Below, in pieces: positions 45,199 to 53,193 of a stretch of 64,000 nt of DNA (positions are counted from its first letter, which is position 1; each line of letters starts with the position of its first letter). This stretch comes from Maribacter sp. (GTDB lineage Bacteria > Bacteroidota > Bacteroidia > Flavobacteriales > Flavobacteriaceae), in the NCBI GenBank assembly GCA_029287355.1, contig JARFRH010000120.1:1-64000 (forward strand), in the 5' to 3' direction. A model generated the notes under the pieces. The model was not told where the DNA came from and did not search any database. It saw nothing but the letters and a program-made list of their open reading frames with translations. The translations under genes and the position numbers were made by a program.

Positions 45199-46292
45199 TT
45201 ACAAAATGAATCGGTATGTCGCCTTGATTAAAAAAGTAGTATTCATTTTTTGATCTAGAATCTGGCCATCAAGACTTCTTCCTAAAGAGTCCATAGAATC
45301 GCCCAGGCCCTCGACACCCTGTGACCAGACCAGGAAAATCTCGGATCCTGGAATATACTCCCATCGCAACACCAGGTTCGAACGGAATTGCACAAAGGAA
45401 AAATCGGGGTCACTTATCTGATAGTCGATAGTCTCATAGAGGTTTTCATCGATCAGAAAAGGGCCTGTGCCGTCTGGTCTTGAGATTTGGTCCATGTTGA
45501 AAAGGGACACCCTTTCGTTTATGTCTTCAGCAATGCGATTATTTACAAAATTGAAATCAGAATATATACCCTGGCAATAAAGGGCTGCCCTTAGAACTGA
45601 ATGGAAAGGTTAGGATTGAGACTTTAATTGAAGCGGATGGAAGTGCTCCATGTTTTTTGATCGATTGCAGAGGTGATATACCGCGGAGACCCATCAAAAT
45701 CTACCTCGGTTACATATTGGGCCCTACTCGGATTTACCGCATACTCCGTATTCAGCGAAAGGCTAAAGGCATCGAAAGGTTAGCAATTCAACTCCGCAAA
45801 ATAATTTATAAAGGAAAAATCATCCTGTTTTGCTTGACTATTCAAATAGCCAAGGGTAAAATTGAACTTTTTACGTTGGTCGCTCTGCAGCACTAAAAAA
45901 GCAGAACGTATGTCATTATAACTATCAATATGTATCTCCGCATTCATCGTCAGCAAAACCATCAAGACGTGACAATCGTTTTTCGATCTTTCAAGGTTCC
46001 GGATCATAAAAACGTACACCTACATATAAATTTTTGGCATCATAAAGAATCTTGAACTTTGACTGGTAGGCCGGAGGTGTGTTCTCGTCAGGTCTTAACT
46101 CTATAAAATCCCACGTCCATTCGACACTATTCCAGCTATTATCATCCAAAACACCATCAATTTCAGGAGCAGTAGCATTCGCCACTGACATAATCACATA
46201 AGTACGCTTAGCCAAGACAGCGACAGAATCTTCCGCGCAAAGAAATTGGGTACAACAAAAATTAAAGAAATCGTGATGAGTAGATTTCGCAT
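45199..46292 (-). pseudogene. Decayed DUF5916/CBM9-like protein gene
   Basis: Minus-strand remnants of one gene of a family normally about 700-850 aa. The signal peptide MRNLLITISLIFVVPNFFA (start 46292) is followed by a frameshift. The CBM9-like N-terminal part (IDGVLDDNSWNSVEW, KILYDAKNLYVGVRFYDPEP) is then interrupted by a TGA at about 45998. Residues KIEKRLSRLDGFADDE continue, another frameshift leads to IDSYNDIRSAF, then there is a large internal deletion. C-terminal DUF5916 segments (NTEYAVNPSRAQY; then SLFNMDQISRPDG and FVQFRSNLVLRWEY) follow with further stops. ORF-track lines 45199, 45780 and 45991 are fragments of it. Confidence 0.9.
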
Positions 46293-46472
46293 AATAAAGG
46301 AGTGGTCGTTTTAGCTTCGCATAAAAATGCTAGATTAATCAGGTACTAACAGTTCGGTTTACTTTTAAACTTTATTTAATACCAAACTTGTCTAAGATAG
46401 GTAGCGCCAAACCACTATTTTATAGTGGGAATTGGACCATGAGAAAATTTAAAAAATAATCGGAAAATGGCA

Positions 46473-46503
46473 TTTGTATTTCAACTTAATAATTGTACAT
46501 TTG
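46473..46503 (+). promoter_or_regulatory. Consensus promoter of rplM-rpsI
   Basis: TTTG (46473-46476), exactly 19 nt, TACATTTG (46496-46503): a perfect Bacteroidota promoter 47 nt before the rplM start. It lies inside the long ORF-track version of rplM, proving the later start. Confidence 0.9.
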
Positions 46504-46550
46504 CAGCCCGTTTGCAGGGATTGAAGTGTTTAATAGATAAAGAAAGCGCC

Positions 46551-47006
46551 GTGGATACATTAAGTTACAAAACTATTTCAGCCAACAGAAAGACCGTTGA
46601 TAAGCAGTGGTTATTGGTTGATGCAGAAGGTCAAACATTGGGCCGTCTTGCTTCTAAGGTAGCAAAATTGCTTAGGGGAAAGCATAAACCAAACTTTACT
46701 CCACATGTTGATTGTGGTGATAACGTGGTTATTGTAAATGCAGAAAAAATAGTTCTTTCCGGAAATAAATGGGATAGCAAAGTTTACCAACGCTATACTG
46801 GATACCCAGGAGGTCAACGTGAAACTTCAGTAAAGGAGTTGTTAGCCAAGGATCCGGGTCGCATTGTAGAGAAAGCTGTTAAAGGCATGCTTCCTAAAAC
46901 TAGATTAGGTGCGGATTTGTTCCGAAACCTAAAGGTAAATGTCGGAACTGAGCACGGACAAGAAGCGCAAAAACCAACTGTAATCAACATAAACGACTTT
47001 AAGTAA
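46551..47006 (+). CDS. rplM: 50S ribosomal protein L13
   Basis: L13 (uL13), an early-assembling 23S rRNA-binding protein, 151 aa. I start at the GTG at 46551, which encodes the family N-terminus MDTLSYKTISANRKTV; the track's 28-residue extension contains the promoter. Family motifs are WLLVDAEGQTLGRLASKVAKLLRGKHKP, HVDCGDNVVIVNAEKI and RYTGYPGGQRE. Its stop shares one base with the rpsI start (TAATG), so the pair is translationally coupled, as in most bacteria. Confidence 0.97.
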   Translation: MDTLSYKTISANRKTVDKQWLLVDAEGQTLGRLASKVAKLLRGKHKPNFTPHVDCGDNVVIVNAEKIVLSGNKWDSKVYQRYTGYPGGQRETSVKELLAKDPGRIVEKAVKGMLPKTRLGADLFRNLKVNVGTEHGQEAQKPTVININDFK

Positions 47007-47392
47007 TGGAGACGATTCATAAAATAGGAAGAAGAAAAACTGCTGTTGCACGTGTTTATCTTTCCAAAGGAAAAGGAAAAATCACCATTAACAATCGTGA
47101 TTTGAAAATATATTTTCCAACGGCTACATTGCAGTATAAGGTAAATCAGCCCTTCGCACTTACCAATACCGAGGGTGACTATGATGTTAAGGTAAATGTT
47201 TATGGTGGTGGAATCACTGGTCAGGCAGAAGCGGTACGTTTGGCATTGTCAAGAATCATGTGTGAGATAGATGAAGAAAACAGATTGGTATTGAAACCGG
47301 AAGGTTTATTGACAAGAGATCCCCGTATGGTAGAACGCAAGAAATTCGGTCAGAAGAAAGCCCGTAAAAAATTCCAGTTCTCTAAACGTTAA
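47006..47392 (+). CDS. rpsI: 30S ribosomal protein S9
   Basis: S9 (uS9), 128 aa, a 30S head protein whose C-terminal tail reaches into the P site. The N-terminus IHKIGRRKTAVARVYLSKGKG and the C-terminal KKARKKFQFSKR, with its terminal KR contacting tRNA, are diagnostic. NVYGGGITGQAEAVRLALSR is the conserved core. It overlaps rplM by 1 nt and is followed by a strong UUCG-loop terminator. Confidence 0.98.
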   Translation: METIHKIGRRKTAVARVYLSKGKGKITINNRDLKIYFPTATLQYKVNQPFALTNTEGDYDVKVNVYGGGITGQAEAVRLALSRIMCEIDEENRLVLKPEGLLTRDPRMVERKKFGQKKARKKFQFSKR

Positions 47393-47404
47393 TACAAAAT
47401 TATC

Positions 47405-47428
47405 AGGTGTCTCTTCGGAGACACCTTT
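47405..47428 (+). terminator. Intrinsic terminator after rpsI
   Basis: AGGTGTCTC, a TTCG tetraloop, GAGACACCT, then TTTATTTA; 9-bp perfect stem 13 nt after the stop. Confidence 0.9.
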
Positions 47429-47457
47429 ATTTATATTCATTAACAAGTTCATTGAAA

Positions 47458-47572
47458 GTTTTCTGCATATCAGAAAACAATTAGAAATCCTTACCTCCAT
47501 ATACAGAGGAAAGGTAAATTAGTTTAGCATCTAAATGATAGAGGCTTCCGCAGTATGACGGATACCACTCTA
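47458..47572 (+). promoter_or_regulatory. Three stem-loops upstream of rpsB (candidate leader)
   Basis: Hairpin 1: GTTTTCTG/CAGAAAAC, 5-nt loop (47458-47478), perfect. Hairpin 2: CCTTACCTC/GAGGAAAGG with one A-A mismatch (47489-47514). Hairpin 3: TAGAG/CTCTA enclosing CCG/CGG (47539-47572). None has a T-run. The region is between the rpsI terminator and rpsB, and no consensus promoter is visible. It could be an S2 autoregulatory leader or an operator region. Confidence 0.35.
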
Positions 47573-47609
47573 GCATTGCTAATTCAAAAGAACGTAAACT
47601 AAATTCAAA

Positions 47610-48755
47610 ATGGCGAAAGTCGAAGTAAATCAATTATTGGAAGCAGGTGTGCATTTTGGACACCTTACAAGAAAGTGGAATCCGAATATGGCTCCTTATA
47701 TCTACATGGAGCGCAACGGCATTCACGTCATCAACCTTTACAAAACAGTTGCAAAATTAGATGAGGCCAACGAAGCACTCAGCAAGATTGCTGCTTCTGG
47801 TCGAAAAATTCTTTTCGTAGCCACTAAAAAACAAGCAAAAGACATTGTTGCGGAAAAAGTAGCAAGTGTAAACATGCCTTACATCACTGAAAGGTGGCCA
47901 GGTGGTATGCTGACCAACTTTGTAACTATTCGTAAAGCCGTTAAGAAAATGGCGATGATCGATAGAATGAAAAAGGATGGTACATTTTTAACACTTTCTA
48001 AAAAAGAACGCCTTCAAGTCGATCGTTTACGTGCTAAATTGGAAAAGAACCTTGGTTCTATCTCTGAAATGACACGTTTGCCAGGCGCTCTTTTTGTTGT
48101 TGATACGATGCGTGAGCACATTGCCGTTAAGGAAGCTCAGAAATTGAACATTCCTATTTTTGCAATGGTCGATACCAATTCAGACCCGAGAGCTATTGAT
48201 TATGTTGTGCCATCCAATGATGATGCTTCAAAATCAATTGAGATCATTATGACTCAAGTTACCGATGCCATTGCAGAAGGTTTAGCAGAGCGTAAAACTG
48301 AAAAGCAGTCTAGTCAAGAAGGTGCAGAGGCTACGAAAACCGAGAAAAAAGAGGAGGTGAAAGCTGAGCCTATAGCTGAAGCAGCACCAGCAGTTGAAAA
48401 AGCTGTTGCCGCGGCAAAGGAGGAAGTTAAGGAAGAAGCTCCAAAAGTAGCGGAGAAGAAAGAGAAAGCCCCTAAGAAAGCCGCCAAAGCAAAAGCTTCT
48501 AAAGGCGATGATTTGACTAAAATAGAAGGTGTGGGCCCGAAAGCAGCAGAAGCTTTGACCAATGCCGGATTGGAAACTTTTGCAAAAGTTGCCAAAGCCA
48601 AAGCAGACAAGATGAAAGAAATCTTAACTGAAGCCAGTTCTCGATTAGCGCATTTAGATACTACATCTTGGCCAAAGCAAGCAAAAATGGCTGCCGACGA
48701 AAAGTGGGATGAATTGAAAACTTGGCAAGAAAGTGCTAAAGGTGGGGTTGAATAA
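47610..48755 (+). CDS. rpsB: 30S ribosomal protein S2 with C-terminal linker and HhH domain
   Basis: S2 (uS2), essential for 30S function, here 381 aa against the usual 230-260. Residues 1 to about 230 are canonical: VNQLLEAGVHFGHLTRKWNP, ITERWPGGMLTNF, LPGALFVVDTMREHIAVKEA and IPIFAMVDTNSDP. Next comes a 70-residue Lys/Glu/Ala-rich linker (about 230-299) and then an HhH domain at 300-381 (LTKIEGVGPKAAEALTNAG, ending WPKQAKMAADEKWDELK). The reading frame is clean and codon use does not change, so the tail is part of the gene. It precedes tsf with a hairpin between them. Confidence 0.97.
   Translation: MAKVEVNQLLEAGVHFGHLTRKWNPNMAPYIYMERNGIHVINLYKTVAKLDEANEALSKIAASGRKILFVATKKQAKDIVAEKVASVNMPYITERWPGGMLTNFVTIRKAVKKMAMIDRMKKDGTFLTLSKKERLQVDRLRAKLEKNLGSISEMTRLPGALFVVDTMREHIAVKEAQKLNIPIFAMVDTNSDPRAIDYVVPSNDDASKSIEIIMTQVTDAIAEGLAERKTEKQSSQEGAEATKTEKKEEVKAEPIAEAAPAVEKAVAAAKEEVKEEAPKVAEKKEKAPKKAAKAKASKGDDLTKIEGVGPKAAEALTNAGLETFAKVAKAKADKMKEILTEASSRLAHLDTTSWPKQAKMAADEKWDELKTWQESAKGGVE
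48507..48752 (+). other. Helix-hairpin-helix domain fused to ribosomal protein S2
   Basis: Residues 300-381 contain KIEGVGPKAAEAL (HhH turn GVGPK) plus a second helical part with the TSWPKQAKMAADEKWDEL pattern. HhH modules bind DNA or RNA without sequence preference or mediate protein contacts. A similar module ends ActC in this window. Confidence 0.8.
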
Positions 48756-48793
48756 CTTACTCTAAAACAAAAAATCAACAATAATAATATAGA

Positions 48794-48811
48794 TTTCCGC
48801 CTGCGCGGAAA
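48794..48811 (+). promoter_or_regulatory. Perfect hairpin between rpsB and tsf
   Basis: TTTCCGC-CTGC-GCGGAAA, a 7-bp stem with a 4-nt loop, 20 nt before the tsf ATG and without a T-run. It may modulate the rpsB:tsf expression ratio (processing or partial attenuation). Confidence 0.5.
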
Positions 48812-48831
48812 CAATAATAAATGCTTAAATT

Positions 48832-49797
48832 ATGGTGAAAATTACCGCCGCAGAAGTAAACAAATTAAGAAAAGCGACAGGTGCAGGAATGATGGACTGC
48901 AAAAATGCTTTGGTAGAAGCTGAAGGAGATTTCGACAAGGCTATTGAAGTTCTTCGTAAAAAAGGACAAAAAGTAGCTGCCAAAAGAGCCGACAGAGATT
49001 CTTCTGAAGGTGCTGCAATTTCAAAACTAAACGCTGATCATACAGCTGGTGTTGCTATCGTTTTAGGTTGTGAAACTGATTTCGTTGGAAAAAACGAAAA
49101 CTTTATTGCTCTGGCAAATCAACTTGCTGAGTTAGCATTAAACTATGACTCCAAAGAAGCGTTTTTAGCTGCTGATTTCGGTGGAATGACCGTTGCCGAG
49201 AAATTGATTGAGCAAACCGGAGTTATCGGTGAGAAGTTAGAAATCACTGCTTTCGAAAAATTAGAAGCACCATATGTTGGCACTTATGTTCATATCAACA
49301 AAATTGCCGCTTTGGTAGGTTTATCATCAAAAGTAGCTACGGCCGAAGTTTTGGCAAAAGATGTTTCAATGCAAGTGGCTTCAATGGGAGCGACTACATT
49401 GTCTTACAAAGATTTCGACCCAGCATTCGTTGCTGCGGAAACCGAAGCTAGAATCGCCGTTATTGAAAAAGACAATGTAGAACTTGGTCGTTTGGGTAAA
49501 ACGCTCAAAAACGTTCCACAATACATTTCAATGGCACAATTAACCGATGAAGTTATTGCAAAAGCTGAAGAAGATGCCAAAGCACAATTGAAAGCGGAAG
49601 GCAAGCCTGAGCAAATTTGGGATAAAATCCTTCCAGGTAAAATGGAAAGGTTCATTTCAGACAACACAACTTTAGATCAAGAACAGTGTTTGTTAGATCA
49701 GAATTTCATCAAGGATGAAAAAATCAATGTTGCTCAATACGTTGAATCACATGGAGATGTTTCGGTAACAGATTTTAAACGTGTGACCGTAGGTTAA
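48832..49797 (+). CDS. tsf: Elongation factor Ts
   Basis: EF-Ts, 321 aa, the nucleotide exchange factor for EF-Tu. The UBA-like N-terminal domain has the signature LRKATGAGMMDCKNALVEAEGDFDKAIEVLRKKG, the core domain contains ALVLGCETDFVGKN-type sequence (VLGCETDFVGKNENF), and the C-terminal motif LLDQNFIKDEKINVAQYV is typical. It lies 76 nt downstream of rpsB in the conserved rpsB-tsf order and is followed by a perfect terminator. Confidence 0.98.
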   Translation: MVKITAAEVNKLRKATGAGMMDCKNALVEAEGDFDKAIEVLRKKGQKVAAKRADRDSSEGAAISKLNADHTAGVAIVLGCETDFVGKNENFIALANQLAELALNYDSKEAFLAADFGGMTVAEKLIEQTGVIGEKLEITAFEKLEAPYVGTYVHINKIAALVGLSSKVATAEVLAKDVSMQVASMGATTLSYKDFDPAFVAAETEARIAVIEKDNVELGRLGKTLKNVPQYISMAQLTDEVIAKAEEDAKAQLKAEGKPEQIWDKILPGKMERFISDNTTLDQEQCLLDQNFIKDEKINVAQYVESHGDVSVTDFKRVTVG

Positions 49798-49825
49798 ACT
49801 AACTATCAGACTAACTCAAAATGAA

Positions 49826-49862
49826 GACCGCCTTGACAAATTTGTCAAGGCGGTTCTTTTTT
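49826..49862. terminator. Terminator after tsf
   Basis: A perfect 14-bp inverted repeat, ACCGCCTTGACAAA/TTTGTCAAGGCGGT (49827-49854), followed by TCTTTTTT. On the minus strand no T-run of note follows, so it mainly serves tsf. Confidence 0.9.
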
Positions 49863-49887
49863 ATAGAAATTAGACTTCAACCATGAG

Positions 49888-50703
49888 CTAATTCGCTCTA
49901 ATAATGATGTCGCCATTATAGGTCTTGAGCATCATTTCAGGGCCACCACCATTGATTTTACCACTCACCCACTGCTCTATTTCCACCTTATAGGTGCTGG
50001 AAGATCTATCGGTCTTGGCTACCGCTTTTTGCTGGTCGACCGCCATTTCAAAATCGGTGAAAATATCCCCTTGTTCCGACTTCAATTTTAAATTCGCCTT
50101 TACCGAATTAGGGAAAGTGACGTCAAGGTCGCCATTAAGACTACTAAAAACCATATTGGCACCGTTTGTTACTGAAATGAAGTTGACCTTGATATCTCCA
50201 TTCACCGTATCAGCAGAGGCAGAACCACTTACATCTTCCATACTAATTTCGCCATTGACATTGCTGATTTCAAGTTCGCCGTTTACTCCTTTCACATTAA
50301 TGTTGCCTTTATTCACTGTAGCAAGTTTCAATGAAAAATTCTTAGGAACCTTAATCTCGAGGTTCGTTACCTTATTCCATTGTTCATTGATAATCTGCAC
50401 CACATTATCTTTTTCTTCAGCAGCTATCTTCAAAGAACTGTTTTGAATACGCTTCAATCCATTCTTTTCGCCCTTATCGTCTTTATAGTGTTCTTTTCTA
50501 TTTCCAAAAGAAGCTTTTACGATAACCTCGCTACCTTCATAGGCCATCACATCTATCGAGCCCGCCAACTGAGATACGATTAGTTTACCAGCCTCATTAG
50601 GGTTACTCAATGGCACTGAAAACAATTCAACGCTTTCTTCTTGAGCATTATTTGTGAATGGTATAAAAAGTAATAGTGCAAATAGTAGTTTTATATTTTT
50701 CAT
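49888..50703 (-). CDS. DUF4097-family beta-repeat protein, second copy
   Basis: A 271-aa exported protein (start at MKNIKLLFALLLFIPFT; the track start adds 34 codons that overlap the upstream gene). After the signal peptide the chain is a series of short beta strands (GKLIVSQLAGSIDVMAYEGSEVIVKA, GNINVKGVNGELEISNVNGEISM, GDIKVNFISVTNGANMVFSSLNGDLDVTF), the DUF4097 solenoid pattern, ending KTYNGDIIIRAN. It is a paralogue of the next upstream gene. Both follow an ECF sigma/anti-sigma pair on one transcript, so they are probably its envelope targets or sensors. No T9SS tail or lipobox. Confidence 0.8.
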   Translation of the reverse strand: MKNIKLLFALLLFIPFTNNAQEESVELFSVPLSNPNEAGKLIVSQLAGSIDVMAYEGSEVIVKASFGNRKEHYKDDKGEKNGLKRIQNSSLKIAAEEKDNVVQIINEQWNKVTNLEIKVPKNFSLKLATVNKGNINVKGVNGELEISNVNGEISMEDVSGSASADTVNGDIKVNFISVTNGANMVFSSLNGDLDVTFPNSVKANLKLKSEQGDIFTDFEMAVDQQKAVAKTDRSSSTYKVEIEQWVSGKINGGGPEMMLKTYNGDIIIRAN

Positions 50704-50776
50704 GATTATTGATTTTATTTTCATTCCCGCCCTTTGTCTATACTGAGGACCATCTGAGGAGTGAATCTGTTCGTAT

Positions 50777-51646
50777 TTATATTTTCTTGATAATAACATC
50801 TCCATTCAAAGTTTCAAAATCGAATGACAAGCCCCCCTTACCAATTTGAACCACGGGTTTTGATTCGTATTTATATTTGGCGTTTTTCTTCTTGCCTGAG
50901 TCGTTCTTGGTGGTTTTAGCAAATTGTTTTTCGATGTCAAAATCAGTGAATAATTCTCCGTTCATACTTTTAAAAGCGATATCCGCGGACAAATCTTTTT
51001 GATAAGTGATGTTGATATCCCCGTTCAAAGAATAATAGGTCGAGTCTAAGGTGGGGTTATCTGCATATGAAATACTAACTGCCCCATTGATACAGCGTAC
51101 TTTGGTCTGCCCAGTAACATTGAGTAGCTCAATGCCTCCATTGATGTTGTTCGCTTCAATAAAACTTCCACGAGTATTCTTTACTAAAAGCTCTCCATTG
51201 TTAATGGCACCAACCTTTATCCTGTTCTTTTTTGGTACTTTAACCCTGAAGTTCAATGTATGCTCATAAGGAGATTCTTCCCATCGGTCACAATTGATAT
51301 TTGTGAAACTCCCGTCTTTATACTGCATATTGGGCACATCGGGATAGACAATAATTTTATCGCCTTGATTGATGACCTTTATACCGATTTCCTTTTTGCC
51401 CAGTTCAAGATTAGTCGTGTTAGAAGCGGTAATAGTTTTCTCAACCGTTACCAAAACAGTAGTCCCATCATAGCCTTCTATAGCAATAGAACCACTTAAA
51501 TTCTGAACTTCTAGCATCTTATCGCTACTTGAATCCTCGTAGGATAGTTCTTTCTTAATTACTTCGTTAAATTCTTTCCGTTGTGCATTTGCACATTGCA
51601 CCGTAAAAGCCCCTGCTAATACGACAAATACTAGTACTCTTTTCAT
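50777..51646 (-). CDS. DUF4097-family beta-repeat protein, first copy
   Basis: A 289-aa exported protein (start at MKRVLVFVVLAGAFTVQ, signal ending in ANAQ). It has the same architecture as its downstream paralogue: LEVQNLSGSIAIEGYDGTTVLV, then GELLVKNTRGSFIEANNINGGIELLNVTG, and a terminal GLSFDFETLNGDVIIKK. The Gly-Asp/Asn-ile periodicity is the DUF4097 solenoid. A Lys-rich insertion (KNDSGKKKNAKYKY) precedes the last strands. It is third in the sigma factor operon, 53 nt after the anti-sigma gene. Confidence 0.8.
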   Translation of the reverse strand: MKRVLVFVVLAGAFTVQCANAQRKEFNEVIKKELSYEDSSSDKMLEVQNLSGSIAIEGYDGTTVLVTVEKTITASNTTNLELGKKEIGIKVINQGDKIIVYPDVPNMQYKDGSFTNINCDRWEESPYEHTLNFRVKVPKKNRIKVGAINNGELLVKNTRGSFIEANNINGGIELLNVTGQTKVRCINGAVSISYADNPTLDSTYYSLNGDINITYQKDLSADIAFKSMNGELFTDFDIEKQFAKTTKNDSGKKKNAKYKYESKPVVQIGKGGLSFDFETLNGDVIIKKI

Positions 51647-51698
51647 TTGATTGTAATTATTGGATTGATGAATAAACTCGCCCAAATGGGCATTCTGA

Positions 51699-52502
51699 TT
51701 ATATAATAGACTTGATCGTAGTTTCCAGTTTTTGCTTAACGGATATCTCCAAATCCTTGGTACGCATCAAAGTCTTGAATGGTTCTATGGACTTCTTTTC
51801 TTGCAGTGCGACCATAAGGTTCGCCAAAGTCACCTGAACAATAGGAGAATCTTGTTTTACAATAGATTGCACCAAGCCCTCACGCACTATAGGATTATCA
51901 AGGTAGTTCGTCAAAGACTCAATGGCGGACAACCTCACATTTACATTCGTATCATTATTCAAGGTCTGGAGCAGTGCGCTAATCACCTTTTCGTCTACCT
52001 TCTGAATTTTATTTGCTTCGCTAATACCCTGTAATCGTTTATTCGCCGAAGGCTGTTCTAACAAGGTCAAAACTAGTTGTTCCCTAACATTCTCTGTGTC
52101 AGGATTACTGAAAACAGTAGTTTCAACTGGTGTGTTTATGGCATCGGTTTTCAAAATATACCCCAAACTCAATCCCATTACCAATAGTAATATTCCGTAG
52201 GCCATTTGTGGTTTCCAAAAGATTTCTCCAACGAAAGCCAACCAACTTCTGGAGCTGACTTTGGTCGCTTTAGATTTTGCGATTTCACCATGCAGCATAT
52301 CGAAAAAAAGATCGTCCATTTTCTCTGAGGGTTTGGGTATTACTATTTTTTCCAAATCATGCCATGTTCCGTTGAGCTTTTCAAACTTTTCTTGATACTC
52401 AGGAGTACCGCTAAGAAATGCCTCAAATTCTTTTCTTGCCTCTTCCTCTAAACCATCAGAGAGATACTCCATCATCCATATGTCAAACTTTTCTTGTTCC
52501 AT
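51699..52502 (-). CDS. Membrane anti-sigma factor with HEAT repeats
   Basis: A 267-aa membrane protein. The N-terminal cytoplasmic part (residues 1-95: MEQEKFDIWMMEYLSDGLEEEARKEFEAFL) resembles the zinc-less anti-sigma zinc-finger-like domain, though no HxxxCxxC motif is present. One transmembrane helix follows (about 101-118). The periplasmic part contains HEAT-like helical repeats (VREQLVLTLLEQPSANKRLQGIS, VRLSAIESLTNYLDNPIVREGL, VQVTLANLMVALQEK). The sigma gene ends 3 nt before its start, and such sigma/HEAT-protein pairs are frequent in Flavobacteriia. HEAT repeats likely act as the signal-sensing or binding side. Confidence 0.8.
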   Translation of the reverse strand: MEQEKFDIWMMEYLSDGLEEEARKEFEAFLSGTPEYQEKFEKLNGTWHDLEKIVIPKPSEKMDDLFFDMLHGEIAKSKATKVSSRSWLAFVGEIFWKPQMAYGILLLVMGLSLGYILKTDAINTPVETTVFSNPDTENVREQLVLTLLEQPSANKRLQGISEANKIQKVDEKVISALLQTLNNDTNVNVRLSAIESLTNYLDNPIVREGLVQSIVKQDSPIVQVTLANLMVALQEKKSIEPFKTLMRTKDLEISVKQKLETTIKSII

Positions 52503-52505
52503 AAT

Positions 52506-53060
52506 CTATTTGGTTTCCAACTGTAGAAAAATATTCCGCAAATCATTCAGGGCTCTATGGGCTTTCACTTTGGCGGCCCCTTCACTACACCCCAGTATTT
52601 CCCCTATTTCACTAAATTTTATTCCTTTGTACTTACTCAAAATCAAAACTTCCCTCTTTTCGGGCGGCAATTGCCTCAAGGCTCGACCTAATTGAGCGAC
52701 CTCCTCATTTTTATCCATTTTTGTATCCAGTCCCGAATCTTCGTCTAACTTATACGCTACTGATGAAAGCTCCGCTTGGTATGCTTCCTTCTTATACTTT
52801 TTGTAATGGTCATAATTCACGTTTCTCGCCGTTCTAAACATCCAAGCAGTAAACGAACCTTCACCAGTGAATGTATGTTTGTATTTCAACATTCTAACAA
52901 AAACATTTTGTACCAAATCTTCACTGACAGAGGCATTACCGTTCATATTGTAAAAAAAACCGAACAACCTTTTTTTATGGCGTTCGTACAACAGACCTAA
53001 TTTATCAAGGTCTCCTGATTTTACATTTAGCATTAATGCATTGTCGGTAAGTTGGTGCAT
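52506..53060 (-). CDS. ECF-type RNA polymerase sigma factor
   Basis: A 184-aa sigma-70 family extracytoplasmic-function sigma factor. Region 2 is at residues 20-90 (LYERHKKRLFGFFYNM, DLVQNVFVRMLKYKHTF, FTAWMFRTARNVNYDHYKK) and region 4 at about 125-175 (ALRQLPPEKREVLILSKYKGIKFSEIGEILGCSEGAAKVKAHRAL), a clear helix-turn-helix. It lacks region 1.1 and region 3. It heads an operon with its anti-sigma and two DUF4097 proteins, so it probably drives this operon in response to an envelope signal. No strong housekeeping promoter is visible upstream. Confidence 0.93.
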   Translation of the reverse strand: MHQLTDNALMLNVKSGDLDKLGLLYERHKKRLFGFFYNMNGNASVSEDLVQNVFVRMLKYKHTFTGEGSFTAWMFRTARNVNYDHYKKYKKEAYQAELSSVAYKLDEDSGLDTKMDKNEEVAQLGRALRQLPPEKREVLILSKYKGIKFSEIGEILGCSEGAAKVKAHRALNDLRNIFLQLETK

Positions 53061-53143
53061 GCTTATTACTAGATCTACAAAAGGGAAAACTGAAGATTTT
53101 GGAAAAGGTTACAAAAAAAATTGAATTTTATTTTAAGGTAAAT

Positions 53144-53172
53144 AAAAAACGCCACCCATTGGGGCAGCGTTT
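53144..53172 (-). terminator. Terminator after the M61 peptidase gene
   Basis: AAACGC-TG-CCC / GGG-TG-GCGTTT (with a 4-nt loop) on the minus strand, followed by UUUUUAUUU. It lies about 22 nt beyond the stop. Confidence 0.8.
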
Positions 53173-53193
53173 AGTTTCTTAAGAGCTCTTAAA

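Noticed and set aside
47571-47581. TAGCATTGCTA near-palindrome before rpsB
   Set aside because: The loop would be a single base, so it cannot form a hairpin, and it is too short to call an operator.
48314-48814. 166-aa minus-strand ORF opposite the rpsB tail
   Set aside because: Its Ala/Ser/Phe-rich composition is what the complement of the Lys/Glu/Ala linker gives; it is not an independent gene.
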